Assembly (NCBI GenBank): GCA_044221335.1 | Contig: JBGAPI010000035.1 | Span: 1 to 55,386 of the forward strand | DNA: 55,386 nucleotides | From: JBGAPI01 sp044221335 | GTDB taxonomy: Bacteria; Pseudomonadota; Gammaproteobacteria; Xanthomonadales; Ahniellaceae | Reading direction: 5' to 3' | Shown: in pieces, positions 25,851-36,027 of the stretch | How positions within the stretch are numbered: position 1 is the stretch's first letter | Layout: every line of letters begins with the position of its first letter | Made by a program: the position numbers and the translations under genes | The notes under the pieces: model-generated | Database searches by the model: none | The model's input: only the letters and a program-made list of their open reading frames with translations | What the model was told of the DNA's origin: nothing

Positions 25851-26591
25851 ATGCCCCGTGTCCTGATCCCGCTCCCCGACCGCGACTTCGACACCACCGA
25901 GGTCGCGGTGCCGTGGAAGCTGTTCCGCGACGCCGGTATCGACGTGGTGTTCGCCACCGAGAACGGCGGCGTCGCGCCATCCTGTGATCCGCTGCTGCTG
26001 ACGGGCGTGCTGTTCGGCCAGCTCGGTGCCGAGGCCGAGCCGAAGCGCTTCTACGAGGAGCTCACGCGCGACGCGGCGTTCCAGTCGCCGCTGGCCTGGC
26101 GCGATCTCGCGATGTCGGACTACGACGCGCTGGTGCTGCCCGGCGGGCACGCACCGGGGATGAAGCAGTACCTCGGCAGTGCGCTGCTGCAGTCCAGGGT
26201 GGTCGAATTCAATCGTCTCGGCCGGGTGCTGGCGGCGATCTGTCACGGCCCGGTGCTGGCGGCACGTGCGGTCGATCCCGCGACCGGTCACTCGGTGCTG
26301 CATGGCCGGCGCACGACCTGCCTACCGGCGTACATGGAGCGGATTGCCTACTGGATCAGCGCGTGGAAGCTCGGCCGCTATTACCGCACCTACCCGGACT
26401 ACGTCGCCGCCGAGGTGGGCGCGGCACTCGCAGCGCCGGAGCATCTGGTGCGCGGGCCGATCGAGCTGATGAACCGCGGCACCGCGACCGACGACCGGGC
26501 CGCCTTCGTGGTCGAAGACGGCAACTACATTTCGGCGCGCTGGCCGGGCGACGCCTACCTGTTCGCGAAGAAGATCATCGCGAAACTGTAG
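25851..26591 (+). CDS. DJ-1/PfpI family protein
   Basis: A 246-residue class I glutamine-amidotransferase-like protein. RVLIPLPDRDFDTTEVAVPWKLFRDAGIDVVFATE gives the conserved N-terminal strand-helix; YDALVLPGGHAPGMKQYL and LAAICHGPVLAARAV give the nucleophile elbow with Cys preceding His-Gly-Pro. The C-terminal half is extended relative to PfpI and holds a conserved AFVVEDGNYISARWPGDAYLFA block, as in the Hsp31/YhbO-related subgroup. The activity may be glyoxalase/deglycase-like or chaperone-like; the sequence alone does not decide. Confidence 0.82.
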   Translation: MPRVLIPLPDRDFDTTEVAVPWKLFRDAGIDVVFATENGGVAPSCDPLLLTGVLFGQLGAEAEPKRFYEELTRDAAFQSPLAWRDLAMSDYDALVLPGGHAPGMKQYLGSALLQSRVVEFNRLGRVLAAICHGPVLAARAVDPATGHSVLHGRRTTCLPAYMERIAYWISAWKLGRYYRTYPDYVAAEVGAALAAPEHLVRGPIELMNRGTATDDRAAFVVEDGNYISARWPGDAYLFAKKIIAKL

Positions 26592-26683
26592 AGACTCCGT
26601 TCGTCGTCAACGACGTTCGGTGTCGCCCGCCCCTCGACCCCCGAACCCCTCTCGCGCCCGAAGGCTGGAAGGCAGGGACCGAC

Positions 26684-26710
26684 GCCTCGCGCGCGCCATC
26701 GCGAGGCCTT
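26684..26710. terminator. possible terminator between the DJ-1 gene and rhlE
   Basis: Stem GCCTCGCG / CGCGAGGC with an eight-base loop, followed on the plus strand by CTTTCGG. It lies between the convergent DJ-1 gene and rhlE and could serve either. The T-run is short, so this is tentative. Confidence 0.45.
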
Positions 26711-26744
26711 TCGGCAGAGGCGGGGCCTGCGCCCCTCTTGCTGC

Positions 26745-28190
26745 TCAGCGCCCGAAGGAACGCCAGCCGCCGCCGCTCTTGCGCGGCGCCTGTGCGTGCC
26801 CCGACGGCCGACCGTCGCGACCCTCCGCGTGGCCACGACGAGCATGATGCGGCGCCGCCGACTTGGTGGCCGGACGCGACGATCCGCCGCCCGGCTTGCC
26901 CCGCTGGGCCTGTCCGTCGCCACTGCGATTGCCACCGCCGCCGTTGCCGGCAGAGCGTGCACCGGTGAAGCTGTTGCGCTGGCCGCCGCGACCCTGCTGC
27001 GGCTTCTGCGCCGGGCGCGGCGAGTTCTTGGTGATCACCAGAGGAGACGGCGGTGCGAAGCCGGCGATCGCGACCTGCTCGATCTGGCGCTTGATCAGGC
27101 CCTGCACGTCGAACAGCAGGCCGGTCTCGTCCGGGCTCACCAGCGACACCGCACGACCCGACGAGCCGTTGCGGCCGGTGCGGCCGATGCGGTGCACGTA
27201 GTCCTCGGCGACCGCCGGCAGATCGAAGTTGACCACCAGGGGCAGCAGGTCGATGTCGATGCCGCGGGCAGCGATGTCGGTGGCGACCAGCACGTTGATC
27301 TTGCCGCGCTTGAAGTCGTCGAGCGCGCGGGTGCGGGCGTTCTGACTCTTGTTGCCGTGGATCGCGGCACACTTCACGCCGCTCTTCTCCAGCCAGTCGA
27401 CCAGCTTGTCGGAGCCGTGCTTGGTGCGCGCGAACACCAGCATCTGCTGGCGCGAATCCTGCGCGATCAGGTGCAGCAGCAGGTCCTTCTTGCGCTCGGC
27501 GACGACCGGGTGCACGGCGTCGCAGATGGTGCCGGCGACGGTGTTCTTCGGGGTGACCTGCACCTCGACCGGGTCCTTCATGAACTGCGCAGCCAGTGCC
27601 TTCACCGGCTCGGAGAAGGTCGCGGAGAACAGCAACGTCTGGCGGTTCTGTTTCGGCAGCAGCGCGAGCACGCGGCGCAGCGCCGGCAGGAAGCCCATGT
27701 CGAGCATGCGGTCGGCCTCGTCCAGCACCAGCACCTCGACCCGCGACAGGTCGACCGAGCGCTGGTCGGCGTGATCGAGCAGGCGGCCCGGGCAGGCGAC
27801 CAGCACGTCGACGCCGCGCGACAGCGCGTGCACCTGGCCGCTCATGCCGACGCCGCCGAAGATCACGTGGCTGCGGATCTTCGTGTGGCGGCCGTAGTCC
27901 TTGTAGCTCTGCTCGACCTGGGCGGCGAGTTCGCGGGTCGGGGTCAGTACCAGCACGCGCGGGCGCTTCGGGTTCGGAGTGCCATCGGGATAGCGGGTCA
28001 GCAGCGCGTGCAGGGTCGGCAGCGCGAAGGCCGCGGTCTTGCCGGTACCGGTCTGCGCGCCGGCGAACAGATCCTTGCCGGCGAGCACGTAGGGGATGGC
28101 ATCGGACTGGATCGGAGTCGGCGTCGCATAGCCGAGTTCATCCAGCGCGCGCAGCAGGGCGGGCGCGAGGCCGAGATTCGAAAAACTCAT
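26745..28190 (-). CDS. rhlE: DEAD-box RNA helicase RhlE
   Basis: A 481-residue ATP-dependent RNA helicase. Motifs in order: the Q-motif (FSNLGLAPALLRALDELGYATPTPIQSDAIP), motif I AQTGTGKT, PTRELAAQ, DEADRMLDMGF, SAT, and in the second RecA domain HGNKSQNARTRALDDFKRGKINVLVATDIAARGIDI and YVHRIGRTGRNG. A C-terminal tail of about 100 residues is Arg/Gly/Gln-rich, as in RhlE-type helicases, and probably contacts RNA. The start at 28190 is fixed by the helicase N-terminus and a GGAG eight bases upstream; that GGAG is buried in a strong hairpin in the leader. Confidence 0.94.
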   Translation of the reverse strand: MSFSNLGLAPALLRALDELGYATPTPIQSDAIPYVLAGKDLFAGAQTGTGKTAAFALPTLHALLTRYPDGTPNPKRPRVLVLTPTRELAAQVEQSYKDYGRHTKIRSHVIFGGVGMSGQVHALSRGVDVLVACPGRLLDHADQRSVDLSRVEVLVLDEADRMLDMGFLPALRRVLALLPKQNRQTLLFSATFSEPVKALAAQFMKDPVEVQVTPKNTVAGTICDAVHPVVAERKKDLLLHLIAQDSRQQMLVFARTKHGSDKLVDWLEKSGVKCAAIHGNKSQNARTRALDDFKRGKINVLVATDIAARGIDIDLLPLVVNFDLPAVAEDYVHRIGRTGRNGSSGRAVSLVSPDETGLLFDVQGLIKRQIEQVAIAGFAPPSPLVITKNSPRPAQKPQQGRGGQRNSFTGARSAGNGGGGNRSGDGQAQRGKPGGGSSRPATKSAAPHHARRGHAEGRDGRPSGHAQAPRKSGGGWRSFGR

Positions 28191-28514
28191 GTTTTGATGC
28201 TCCAGCGATCGCCGGGTCTTGGCGGCCGATCGGTTGCCTGGAGCGTTCCTAAACCGCGCTGCAGGCTTTGATTGAGCGGATGCCGGCCGACGGCCGAGTG
28301 ATCCGGATTGCAGCGACGAAGGCGTTCGGCTGTGTCGATGGCGACCAGAAGTGGCCGGGCCATCACACCAAGGAAGGACACGAAGCGGCGCGACAAGCGG
28401 CGCGAACACTAGTGATTTCGCCCCGAGAATGCAACCGCCGGGCGCTTACAACTTGTTTCCGCGGCGGCGCGAGGTCGAATGTCCATCTCGATTTCAGGCG
28501 GATAGACTGCAGTG
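28191..28514. other. 324-bp divergent region between rhlE and the FNR gene
   Basis: It carries the rhlE leader hairpin (28199-28244) and the promoter of the FNR-type regulator. I looked for a TTGATNNNNATCAA FNR box and found only a half match near 28268. No ORF in it looks real. Confidence 0.45.
28199..28244 (-). promoter_or_regulatory. Shine-Dalgarno-sequestering hairpin of rhlE
   Basis: Read on the minus strand, GCTCCAG pairs with CTGGAGC, and inside them CGATCG pairs with a second CGATCG, then CCG with CGG, leaving a small apical loop. One five-base bulge and one single-base bulge interrupt the stem. The GGAG of the second outer arm is the rhlE Shine-Dalgarno, eight bases from the ATG, so ribosome access requires melting the stem. 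Confidence 0.7.
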
Positions 28515-29318
28515 ATGGAACCCGCCACACCTCCGGCCCCGGCCACCCTCGATCTTGGCCAGCTCCGCCGCAGCTGTGCCAGCTGCGCGCTCGGACAGCT
28601 CTGCCTGCCCGCCGGAATCGGGGGCGAAGACCTGAACCGTCTCGATCAGCTGGTGCGCTCCAACGTGGTGCTCGATCGGGGCACGGTGCTGTTCGGTGCC
28701 GGGCAGCCGCTGACCAAGCTGTATCTGGTGAAGAGCGGCGCGCTGAAGACCTACGCCGAAGACGAGGAGGGCGAGCTTCAGATCCTCGGCTTCCACCTGC
28801 CCGGCGAGATCGTCGGCTTCGACGGCCTCGCCGACGACACGCATCGCTGCAGCGCCGAGGCGCTGTCGCGCGCGAGCGTCTGCGAGGTCCCGTTCGATCG
28901 ACTCGAATCCGTCGCCGCCCAGGTGCCCGGCCTGCAGCGCCAGCTGATGCGAGTGGTGAGCCGCGAAGTGGTGAAGGACCACGAACATCTGGTGATGATG
29001 GGCCGGCGGCAGGCGATGGACCGGCTGGCGATCTTCCTGCACAGCCTCTCCACCCGCTACAAGCGGCTCGGCTTCTCCGGCGACGAGTTCGTCCTGCCGA
29101 TGTCGCGTTACGAGCTCGCCAACTATCTCGGGTTGGTGGTGGAGACGGTCAGCCGGCTGTTCACCCGGCTCGCCGAGCTCGGCATTCTCGAGGTCGAGCG
29201 CAAGACCATCCGGATCCGCGACCATGCGCGGCTCGAGGCGATGATCGGCGACGAGCATTCGGCCGACCGGCCGATCACGATTCAACGGCGCAAGGGCACG
29301 CAGAACGCCGTGACGTAG
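28515..29318 (+). CDS. fnr: FNR/ANR-type oxygen-sensing transcription regulator
   Basis: A 267-residue Crp/Fnr family regulator. All four cysteines that bind the oxygen-labile [4Fe-4S] cluster in E. coli FNR are present: CASCALGQLC at the N-terminus (spacing C-x2-C-x5-C) and the Cys in ASVCEVPFDRL. A cyclic-nucleotide-fold domain and dimerisation helix follow, then the helix-turn-helix (MSRYELANYLGLVVETVSRLFTRL) with the E..SR recognition pattern of FNR. It should switch gene expression when oxygen is low. I used the ATG at 28515; a GTG three bases upstream is also possible. Its 3' end overlaps the convergent membrane-protein gene by 37 bp. Confidence 0.93.
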   Translation: MEPATPPAPATLDLGQLRRSCASCALGQLCLPAGIGGEDLNRLDQLVRSNVVLDRGTVLFGAGQPLTKLYLVKSGALKTYAEDEEGELQILGFHLPGEIVGFDGLADDTHRCSAEALSRASVCEVPFDRLESVAAQVPGLQRQLMRVVSREVVKDHEHLVMMGRRQAMDRLAIFLHSLSTRYKRLGFSGDEFVLPMSRYELANYLGLVVETVSRLFTRLAELGILEVERKTIRIRDHARLEAMIGDEHSADRPITIQRRKGTQNAVT

Positions 29319-30034
29319 GACAGCATCGGCCAGCGCGGTCCGAGCAGGTTGCCCGCCAGCGCGAGCGCAGCGAGCGTGCAGATCGCGAGACCGCCGCCGA
29401 TGCGCCAGCCCGGATGGGTCGCGGCCGTGCCGAGACGCGGCAGCAGCGCCCCGGTGAGCAGCAGCCAGGGCAGGGTGCCAAGGCCGAAGGCGAGCATCAT
29501 CCCGGCGCCGTAGACGACGTCGGCGGAGAGCGCCGCCGCAACCAGCATCGAATACGCCATCGCGCAGGGCATCCACCCCCACAGCAGGCCGACGCAGAGC
29601 GCCCGCGGCAGCGAATCGATCGGCAGGAAGCGCCGCGCCAGCGGAGCCAGCCGCGCCCACAGCGCGAGCCCGGGCCGGTCCAGCCAGCGGAACCAGGCAT
29701 TGCCGAGGACCAGCCGGAGGCCGACCAGCAGCAGTGCCAATGCCGCGGCGCTGCCGGCAATGGTGCGCATCGCGGCGAGGGGAGCCAGATGCACGACGCC
29801 GGCGCCGAGGCTTCCGGCCAGCGCGCCCGCCGCCGCATAGGAGACGATCCGGCCGAGGTTGTACACGATCGGGTAGGCGAGCCCGAGGCCGCGACGTCGC
29901 GCGGCATCGCGCGAGGCGAGGCCGAGCGCGCCGGCGATGCCGCCGCACATCACGACGCAGTGGCTGCCGGAGATGAGGCCGGTCAGCGCGGCGCTGATCA
30001 GCAGGGACACGAGATAGGCCATGGCGCGCACCAT
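29282..30034 (-). CDS. sulfite exporter TauE/SafE (DsbD_2-like) membrane protein
   Basis: A 250-residue polytopic inner-membrane protein with about six helices. Conserved blocks are SGSHCVVMCGGIAGAL and LLWGWMPCAMAYSMLVAAAL, the paired Cys-containing motifs of the PF13386-type family, which I recall next to cbb3 oxidase and FNR/ANR genes in other proteobacteria and which is linked to cytochrome oxidase or metal handling. That fits its position beside an FNR regulator. The start could be 30034 or 30022. The last 37 bp overlap the end of the FNR gene on the opposite strand. Confidence 0.8.
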   Translation of the reverse strand: MVRAMAYLVSLLISAALTGLISGSHCVVMCGGIAGALGLASRDAARRRGLGLAYPIVYNLGRIVSYAAAGALAGSLGAGVVHLAPLAAMRTIAGSAAALALLLVGLRLVLGNAWFRWLDRPGLALWARLAPLARRFLPIDSLPRALCVGLLWGWMPCAMAYSMLVAAALSADVVYGAGMMLAFGLGTLPWLLLTGALLPRLGTAATHPGWRIGGGLAICTLAALALAGNLLGPRWPMLSYVTAFCVPLRR

Positions 30035-30117
30035 CGCCGAGCGTCCTTTCAGGGTCAATGCCCCGGGCGTCGCCGCGGCGTCTTGCCGCGACCGGAACGC
30101 TTTTGCACACTGCCGGG

Positions 30118-30530
30118 ATGAGCACCGAATTCGAACACCACCTGCGCGACCTGCTGCGCCCGATCGGCCAGGTGACGCTGCGCCGCATGTTCGGCGGCAT
30201 CGGCGTGTACCTCGACGAGCGCTTCTTCGCGCTCGGCATCGACGAGGTCCTGTACTTCAAGACCGACGAGCTGACCCGCAAGCAGTTCCAGGACGCCGGG
30301 TCGCAGCCCTTCGTCTACGACAACGGCAAGCGCCAGGTCGAGGTCGGCTACTGGACGGTGCCGGAGGAGGCGCTCGACGATCCAGCGGCGATGCGGCCCT
30401 GGGCCGAGCTCGCGCTGGCCGCGGCCGGACGCGCCGCCGCGGCGAAGGCGGCGCGCGAGGCGAAGCGCCGCACCCGCACGCCGGCGGCGAAGGCGCGGCC
30501 GCGCAGCGCCAGCCGCCCGCGGCGGCGTCG

Positions 30531-30534
<4 letters not shown>
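30118..30534 (+). CDS. TfoX/Sxy N-terminal domain protein
   Basis: A 138-residue protein with a TfoX_N domain (LLRPIGQVTLRRMFGGIGVYLDERFFALGIDEVLYFKTDE, FVYDNGKRQVEVGYWTVPEEALDDP). In Haemophilus and Vibrio, TfoX/Sxy activates competence genes with CRP, but many stand-alone TfoX_N proteins have no known role. The C-terminus is a Lys/Arg/Ala-rich tail that may bind nucleic acid. Its stop overlaps the start of the helicase gene (ATGA), so the two are translationally coupled. Confidence 0.85.
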
Positions 30535-32468
<1,934 letters not shown>

Positions 32469-32732
32469 TCGTCGGCGCCGGCGTGCCGTCGTCGCCGGAG
32501 TCGTGATCGAGGACGCGCCTCGGGTGCCGGAGACCGCCGCCGCAGGGATGTCGAAGACCGCCTTCACCGACGACCAGCACGGTACCGTCGGCGTGCGCGA
32601 TCTCGGCCCGAAGGATGCCCGGGCGGCGGGCGGTACGCTTCCCGGCCGTTGAACCGGAGAGCGAGCGCCGGTTCCCGGGGAACCGGTTCCGCGACTTGCT
32701 ACTATGTCGCGGTCCTCGCGCGTTGGCATCCT
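32469..32732. other. 264-bp intergenic region before tRNA-Thr
   Basis: No credible gene is visible on either strand. The sequence just upstream of the tRNA must carry its promoter; the poorer-GC TGCTACTATGTC stretch near 32697-32708 is a plausible -10 neighbourhood. Confidence 0.4.
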
Positions 32733-32808
32733 GCCGCCTTAGCTCAGTTGGTAGAGCAACTGATTTGTAATCAGTAGGTCGTCGGTTCGAGTCCGACAGG
32801 CGGCACCA
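32733..32808 (+). tRNA. tRNA-Thr (anticodon TGT)
   Basis: A 76-base cloverleaf with CCA encoded. The acceptor stem GCCGCCT pairs with AGGCGGC, the D-arm is AGCTCAGTTGGTAGAGC, and the T-arm contains GGTTCGAGTCC. The anticodon stem ACTGA/TCAGT encloses the loop TTTGTAA with anticodon TGT, which reads ACA threonine codons. Confidence 0.97.
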
Positions 32809-32943
32809 GCCCGCGACGGAACCCGACGAATGCATCGTTCGGTGGGCCGACTCCGTAGCTGCACCCTGTCCCCAGGGCAGGAATTCCGCCATGATCCGCC
32901 CGTGACCAACCCTGCATGGCGGCGACCGCCGGGATCCGTCGAC

Positions 32944-33705
32944 ATGCCGAACGATGCACCCTACGAGGCCTTGCGGCAGAGATACCGGATGAGTCTGGGG
33001 GACAAACAGTCGGAACTGGCCTTGAGCTGGGAGCGCTGGCTCGGCACGCCCGACAGCCCGAAGGCGAAGTCCGATTTCCACGAACGGGTCCACAAGCTTG
33101 CCGGCTCGGCGCAGGCCTACGGCTACGTCGACCTCGGCCGCGAGGCCGTCCGGGTCGACGAACTGCTGTCGCGCTGGGATTCCGAGGTGACCTCGCTGCG
33201 GGCGCCGTTGAAGGAACTGCTGGGCGACATCGCCGCACGGGTCGAGACCCTGCTGCACGTGCTGTCGCGGGCCTCGCGCGAGGCGGCGCCGGCGATGGAG
33301 CGGGGCACCGGCAAGCCGGTCACGGCGAGTTCGATCTTCGTGCTGCTGGTCGAGGACGATCCGCAGCAGGCGCAGTACTGGCGCGAAGCGCTGACCGCCG
33401 AGGGGCTGAGGGTGCGCAGCGTCGACAACACGGACGCGATGGACGCGCAGCTCGTCATCGAGCCGCCCGACGTGCTGCTCGTCGATTTCTGGTTGCCCGG
33501 CCAGACCGGCGCCGACCTCGCGCGACATCTGCGCAGCACCGGCGATTTCGCGCGCATCCCGCGGGTCTGCCTGACCGCCGACCAGGGGCAGCTGCCGCGC
33601 CAGGTCGCGATGGACAGCGGTTTCGCGGCGGTACTGCGCAAGACCGTGTCGCCGGCGGATCTCGCCCAGGTGCTGCTGACGGTGGCGCGTCCGCAGCGCG
33701 GATGA
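32944..33705 (+). CDS. Hpt domain-response regulator receiver protein
   Basis: A 253-residue two-component protein without a DNA-binding output. The N-terminal Hpt domain (about residues 1-110) has the phosphorylatable His in FHERVHKLAGSAQAYGY. The C-terminal receiver domain (about 130-253) has the acidic pair VEDD, the phospho-acceptor Asp in LLVDFWLPGQTG, a Thr in CLTAD and the conserved Lys in VLRKTVSP. The order Hpt then REC, with no kinase core, suggests a phosphorelay intermediate between a distant hybrid kinase and another regulator. I used ATG 32944; an upstream GTG at 32902 would add 14 residues. Arginase follows 44 bp later. Confidence 0.85.
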   Translation: MPNDAPYEALRQRYRMSLGDKQSELALSWERWLGTPDSPKAKSDFHERVHKLAGSAQAYGYVDLGREAVRVDELLSRWDSEVTSLRAPLKELLGDIAARVETLLHVLSRASREAAPAMERGTGKPVTASSIFVLLVEDDPQQAQYWREALTAEGLRVRSVDNTDAMDAQLVIEPPDVLLVDFWLPGQTGADLARHLRSTGDFARIPRVCLTADQGQLPRQVAMDSGFAAVLRKTVSPADLAQVLLTVARPQRG

Positions 33706-33749
33706 ACGGCAGAGGCTAGAATCGTCGACCATTTCCGCGGGTCACGAGC

Positions 33750-34664
33750 ATGGCGCAGGCGGTTTCCCTGATTGGCGTTCCCACCGACATCGGCGCCGGC
33801 CATCGCGGCGCGTCGATGGGCCCGGAGGCGCTGCGTGTCGCCGACCTCGCCGGCGCCCTGCGCGCCCGCGGCCTCGACGTGATCGACCGCGGCAACCTGC
33901 AGGGGCCGGTCAATCCCTGGTTGCCGCCGCACGAGGGCTATCGCCACCTCGACGAGGTCGTGGAGTGGAACCGGCTGCTGATGCATGCGGTCGGCAACGA
34001 GCTGGCGCAGGGCCGCCTGCCGGTGGTGCTGGGTGGTGATCATTGCCTCGCGATCGGCTCGATCACTGCGGTGGCGCGCCACTGCCGCCAGAACAACAAG
34101 AAGCTCCGGGTGCTGTGGCTCGACGCCCACGCCGACTTCAACACCAGTGCGATCACGCCCTCGGGCAACGTCCACGGCATGCCGGTCGCCTGCCTCTGCG
34201 GCCACGGACCGACCGCGCTGATCGGCCTCGGTGGCAGTGTGCCGGCACTGCGCTCCGACGAAATCCGCCAGATCGGCATCCGCTCGGTCGACCCCGGCGA
34301 GAAGCAGCTGGTGCGCGAATGCCAGCTCGACATCTACGACATGCGCTACATCGACGAGGTCGGGATGCGCCGCGCGATGGACGAGGCGCTCGAGGGCATC
34401 GACGCGGAGACCCATCTGCACGTCAGCTTCGACGTCGATTTTCTCGACCCCGAGATCGCACCCGGGGTCGGTACCACGGTGCGCGGCGGTCCCAACTACC
34501 GCGAGGCGCAGCTGGTGATGGAGATGATTGCCGACCGCGGTGCGATGGGCTCGCTCGATATCGTCGAACTCAATCCGGCCTTCGACCTGCACAACAAGAC
34601 GGCGGAGCTGGCGGTGGACCTGGTCGAGAGCCTGTTCGGCAAGTCGACCCTGATGCGGGAGTAG
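33750..34664 (+). CDS. rocF: arginase
   Basis: A 304-residue ureohydrolase cleaving L-arginine to ornithine and urea. All manganese-binding blocks are present: GGDHCLAIGS (about residue 94), WLDAHADFNT, and SFDVDFLDPEIAPGVGT, with the substrate-site SGNVHGMP in between. Length (about 300) and the N-terminal IGVPTDIGAGHRGASMGPEALR match the RocF/arginase group rather than agmatinase. It may share a transcript with the Hpt-REC gene. The stop TAG is the left edge of a palindromic repeat whose right edge ends the convergent ELM1-family gene. Confidence 0.95.
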   Translation: MAQAVSLIGVPTDIGAGHRGASMGPEALRVADLAGALRARGLDVIDRGNLQGPVNPWLPPHEGYRHLDEVVEWNRLLMHAVGNELAQGRLPVVLGGDHCLAIGSITAVARHCRQNNKKLRVLWLDAHADFNTSAITPSGNVHGMPVACLCGHGPTALIGLGGSVPALRSDEIRQIGIRSVDPGEKQLVRECQLDIYDMRYIDEVGMRRAMDEALEGIDAETHLHVSFDVDFLDPEIAPGVGTTVRGGPNYREAQLVMEMIADRGAMGSLDIVELNPAFDLHNKTAELAVDLVESLFGKSTLMRE

Positions 34665-34855
34665 GGCGGGCACTGCCCGCCATTGCCCGAACGTCTCGCA
34701 TCGTCGGGCAGCGCCTGAGCTTGTACGTTTCGTCCGGAGACGTAGAGCGGCCTCCGGGTCGCTCGCCTTGGAATCACCAGCCGAGCAGCGGGCCGGGGAC
34801 GGCTCCACTCCCGTCGTCGACGATTGCCTAGCGATGGCGGGCAGTGCCCGCCCTA
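34662..34855. repeat. family A REPIN-like element shared by two convergent stop codons
   Basis: A head copy, TAGGGCGGGCACTGCCCGCC, begins at 34662 and the inverted tail copy ends at 34855, with about 145 bp of other sequence between. The first TAG is the rocF stop. The last CTA, read on the minus strand, is the stop of the ELM1-family gene. The element may act as a bidirectional terminator. Confidence 0.85.
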
Positions 34856-35806
34856 CGCGCGCAGGCGCCTCGCGACCAGCTCCGCCACAGCCTCGGTCTC
34901 GCGCAGCGCCGTCGGCACCCAGTCCGCGTCGGCATCGTCGAAGTAGCGCAGATGGTTGCCCTCGAGCAGCGAGCGGTGGAAGTGCAGCAGCTTGCGGTCG
35001 AGCAGCGTGCGCAGCGTGTAGGTCGGTTTCCCGGTGGCCGCGGCCTCGGACAGCATGTTGACCGATTCCGGCGTGACGACGATGCGGTCGGCGTGCGCGA
35101 GGAAGGCAAGATAGGGGTTGCTCGCGGTGGTGCCGGCACCGGCGCGATACAACTCGCCGCGACGCCCGCGGACGAAGGCGTCGAGCACGTCGAGGACGTC
35201 CGGATCGCTGCGCCGCGAGGTGCTGATCAGCACGCTGCCCTGGTCGGCCGGCTGCAACGCGTCGAGCGCGGCCAGCAGGCGGGCGATGAATGCGCGGTCG
35301 ATGCGGACCCGATGCGCATCACCGCCGATCAGCACCGCCGTCCGCGGATGGGGCAGGGCGTGCAGCGCCGGCGTCGACAGCGCCGCCGCCGCCAGGCGCG
35401 CGGGAGTGATGGTGTTGAGCGCGCCGATGGTCTGGATCAGGTTGTCGCCGACGAGCTGGTCGTGGCTCGGCGCGACCACCACGTCCCAGTGCGCGAGCTC
35501 GATGCGCGGGTCGAGGATCTGCACTGCGCGCGCCCCGGTCTCCGCGCGCAGCAGGCGCGTCGCCCAGGCGCCGGCACGGCCGCAGCCGATCGCGATCGCC
35601 GGCGCCTCCGCCGCGACGGCGTCGCGCAGGCCGGAGGGCAGGCGTCGCCAATCGCCGGGTAGCAGGTGCGGCGCGATCCAGCGGCTCGGCCAGCGAAGGT
35701 CGATGTTGAACTCGATGGCGGCGACGCCCAGCGCCTGCGCCAGCGCGCGCGCCTGCTGCAGGTTGCCGGCGGCGCCGTTGCTGAGGAGAAAGGCCGGTCG
35801 GGACAT
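34853..35806 (-). CDS. ELM1/GtrOC1 family protein
   Basis: A 317-residue protein of the mitochondrial fission ELM1-like family (DUF1022), related in fold to GT-B glycosyltransferases. Visible: FLLSNGAAGNLQQARALAQALG, the IGCGRAGAWATRLLR nucleotide-site-like loop, VQILDPRIELAHWDVVVAPSHDQL, TAVLIGGDAHRVRID, SVLISTSRRSDPDVLD and RIVVTPESVNMLSEAAATGKPTYTL. Bacterial members lie near LPS or lipid genes, but the reaction is not established. The start at 35806 follows from the family N-terminus. Confidence 0.85.
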   Translation of the reverse strand: MSRPAFLLSNGAAGNLQQARALAQALGVAAIEFNIDLRWPSRWIAPHLLPGDWRRLPSGLRDAVAAEAPAIAIGCGRAGAWATRLLRAETGARAVQILDPRIELAHWDVVVAPSHDQLVGDNLIQTIGALNTITPARLAAAALSTPALHALPHPRTAVLIGGDAHRVRIDRAFIARLLAALDALQPADQGSVLISTSRRSDPDVLDVLDAFVRGRRGELYRAGAGTTASNPYLAFLAHADRIVVTPESVNMLSEAAATGKPTYTLRTLLDRKLLHFHRSLLEGNHLRYFDDADADWVPTALRETEAVAELVARRLRA

Positions 35807-35845
35807 CCCGGGATTATCGGGGGCTTCGGGGTCACGCAGCACGTC

Positions 35846-35962
35846 CGTCATGGCGAGGAGGAGCGCGGTGACGACGAAGCAATCCAGCGCCTTCGCTCCT
35901 GCTCTTGATGGGCGCGTCGAAGAGCCAAGGCGCTGGATTGCCTCGCCACGCTCGCAATGACG
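35846..35962. repeat. family E dispersed element (CGTCATNGCGAGG...CGCAATGACG)
   Basis: A 117-bp imperfect inverted repeat with the outer arms CGTCATGGCGAGG and CGCAATGACG and the inner pair CAATCCAGCGCCTT / AAGGCGCTGGATTG. A closely similar copy is at 48401-48509. It can fold into one long hairpin. Confidence 0.8.
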
Positions 35963-35979
35963 GGATCGTGAGGCGAGCT

Positions 35980-36027
35980 CCGATCGGGGCTCGCGCCCCT
36001 CCCACGGCGGCGCCGAGGCGCACCCTA
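35980..36027. repeat. family D and family B palindromes before the DUF1501 stop
   Basis: GATCGGGGCTCGCGCCCCTCCCAC is a copy of the element also seen near 54815; it is followed by GGCGCACCCTA, whose CTA is the DUF1501 stop read on the minus strand (TAGGGTGCGCC, family B). Confidence 0.65.

Noticed and set aside
28246..28514. FNR box for autoregulation of the FNR gene
   Set aside because: Only one half-site (TTGAT near 28268) is present; the second half does not match.
32469..32732. Minus-strand open frame before tRNA-Thr that reads partly protein-like
   Set aside because: It runs through the tRNA and into neighbouring genes, has no start signal and resembles no family.
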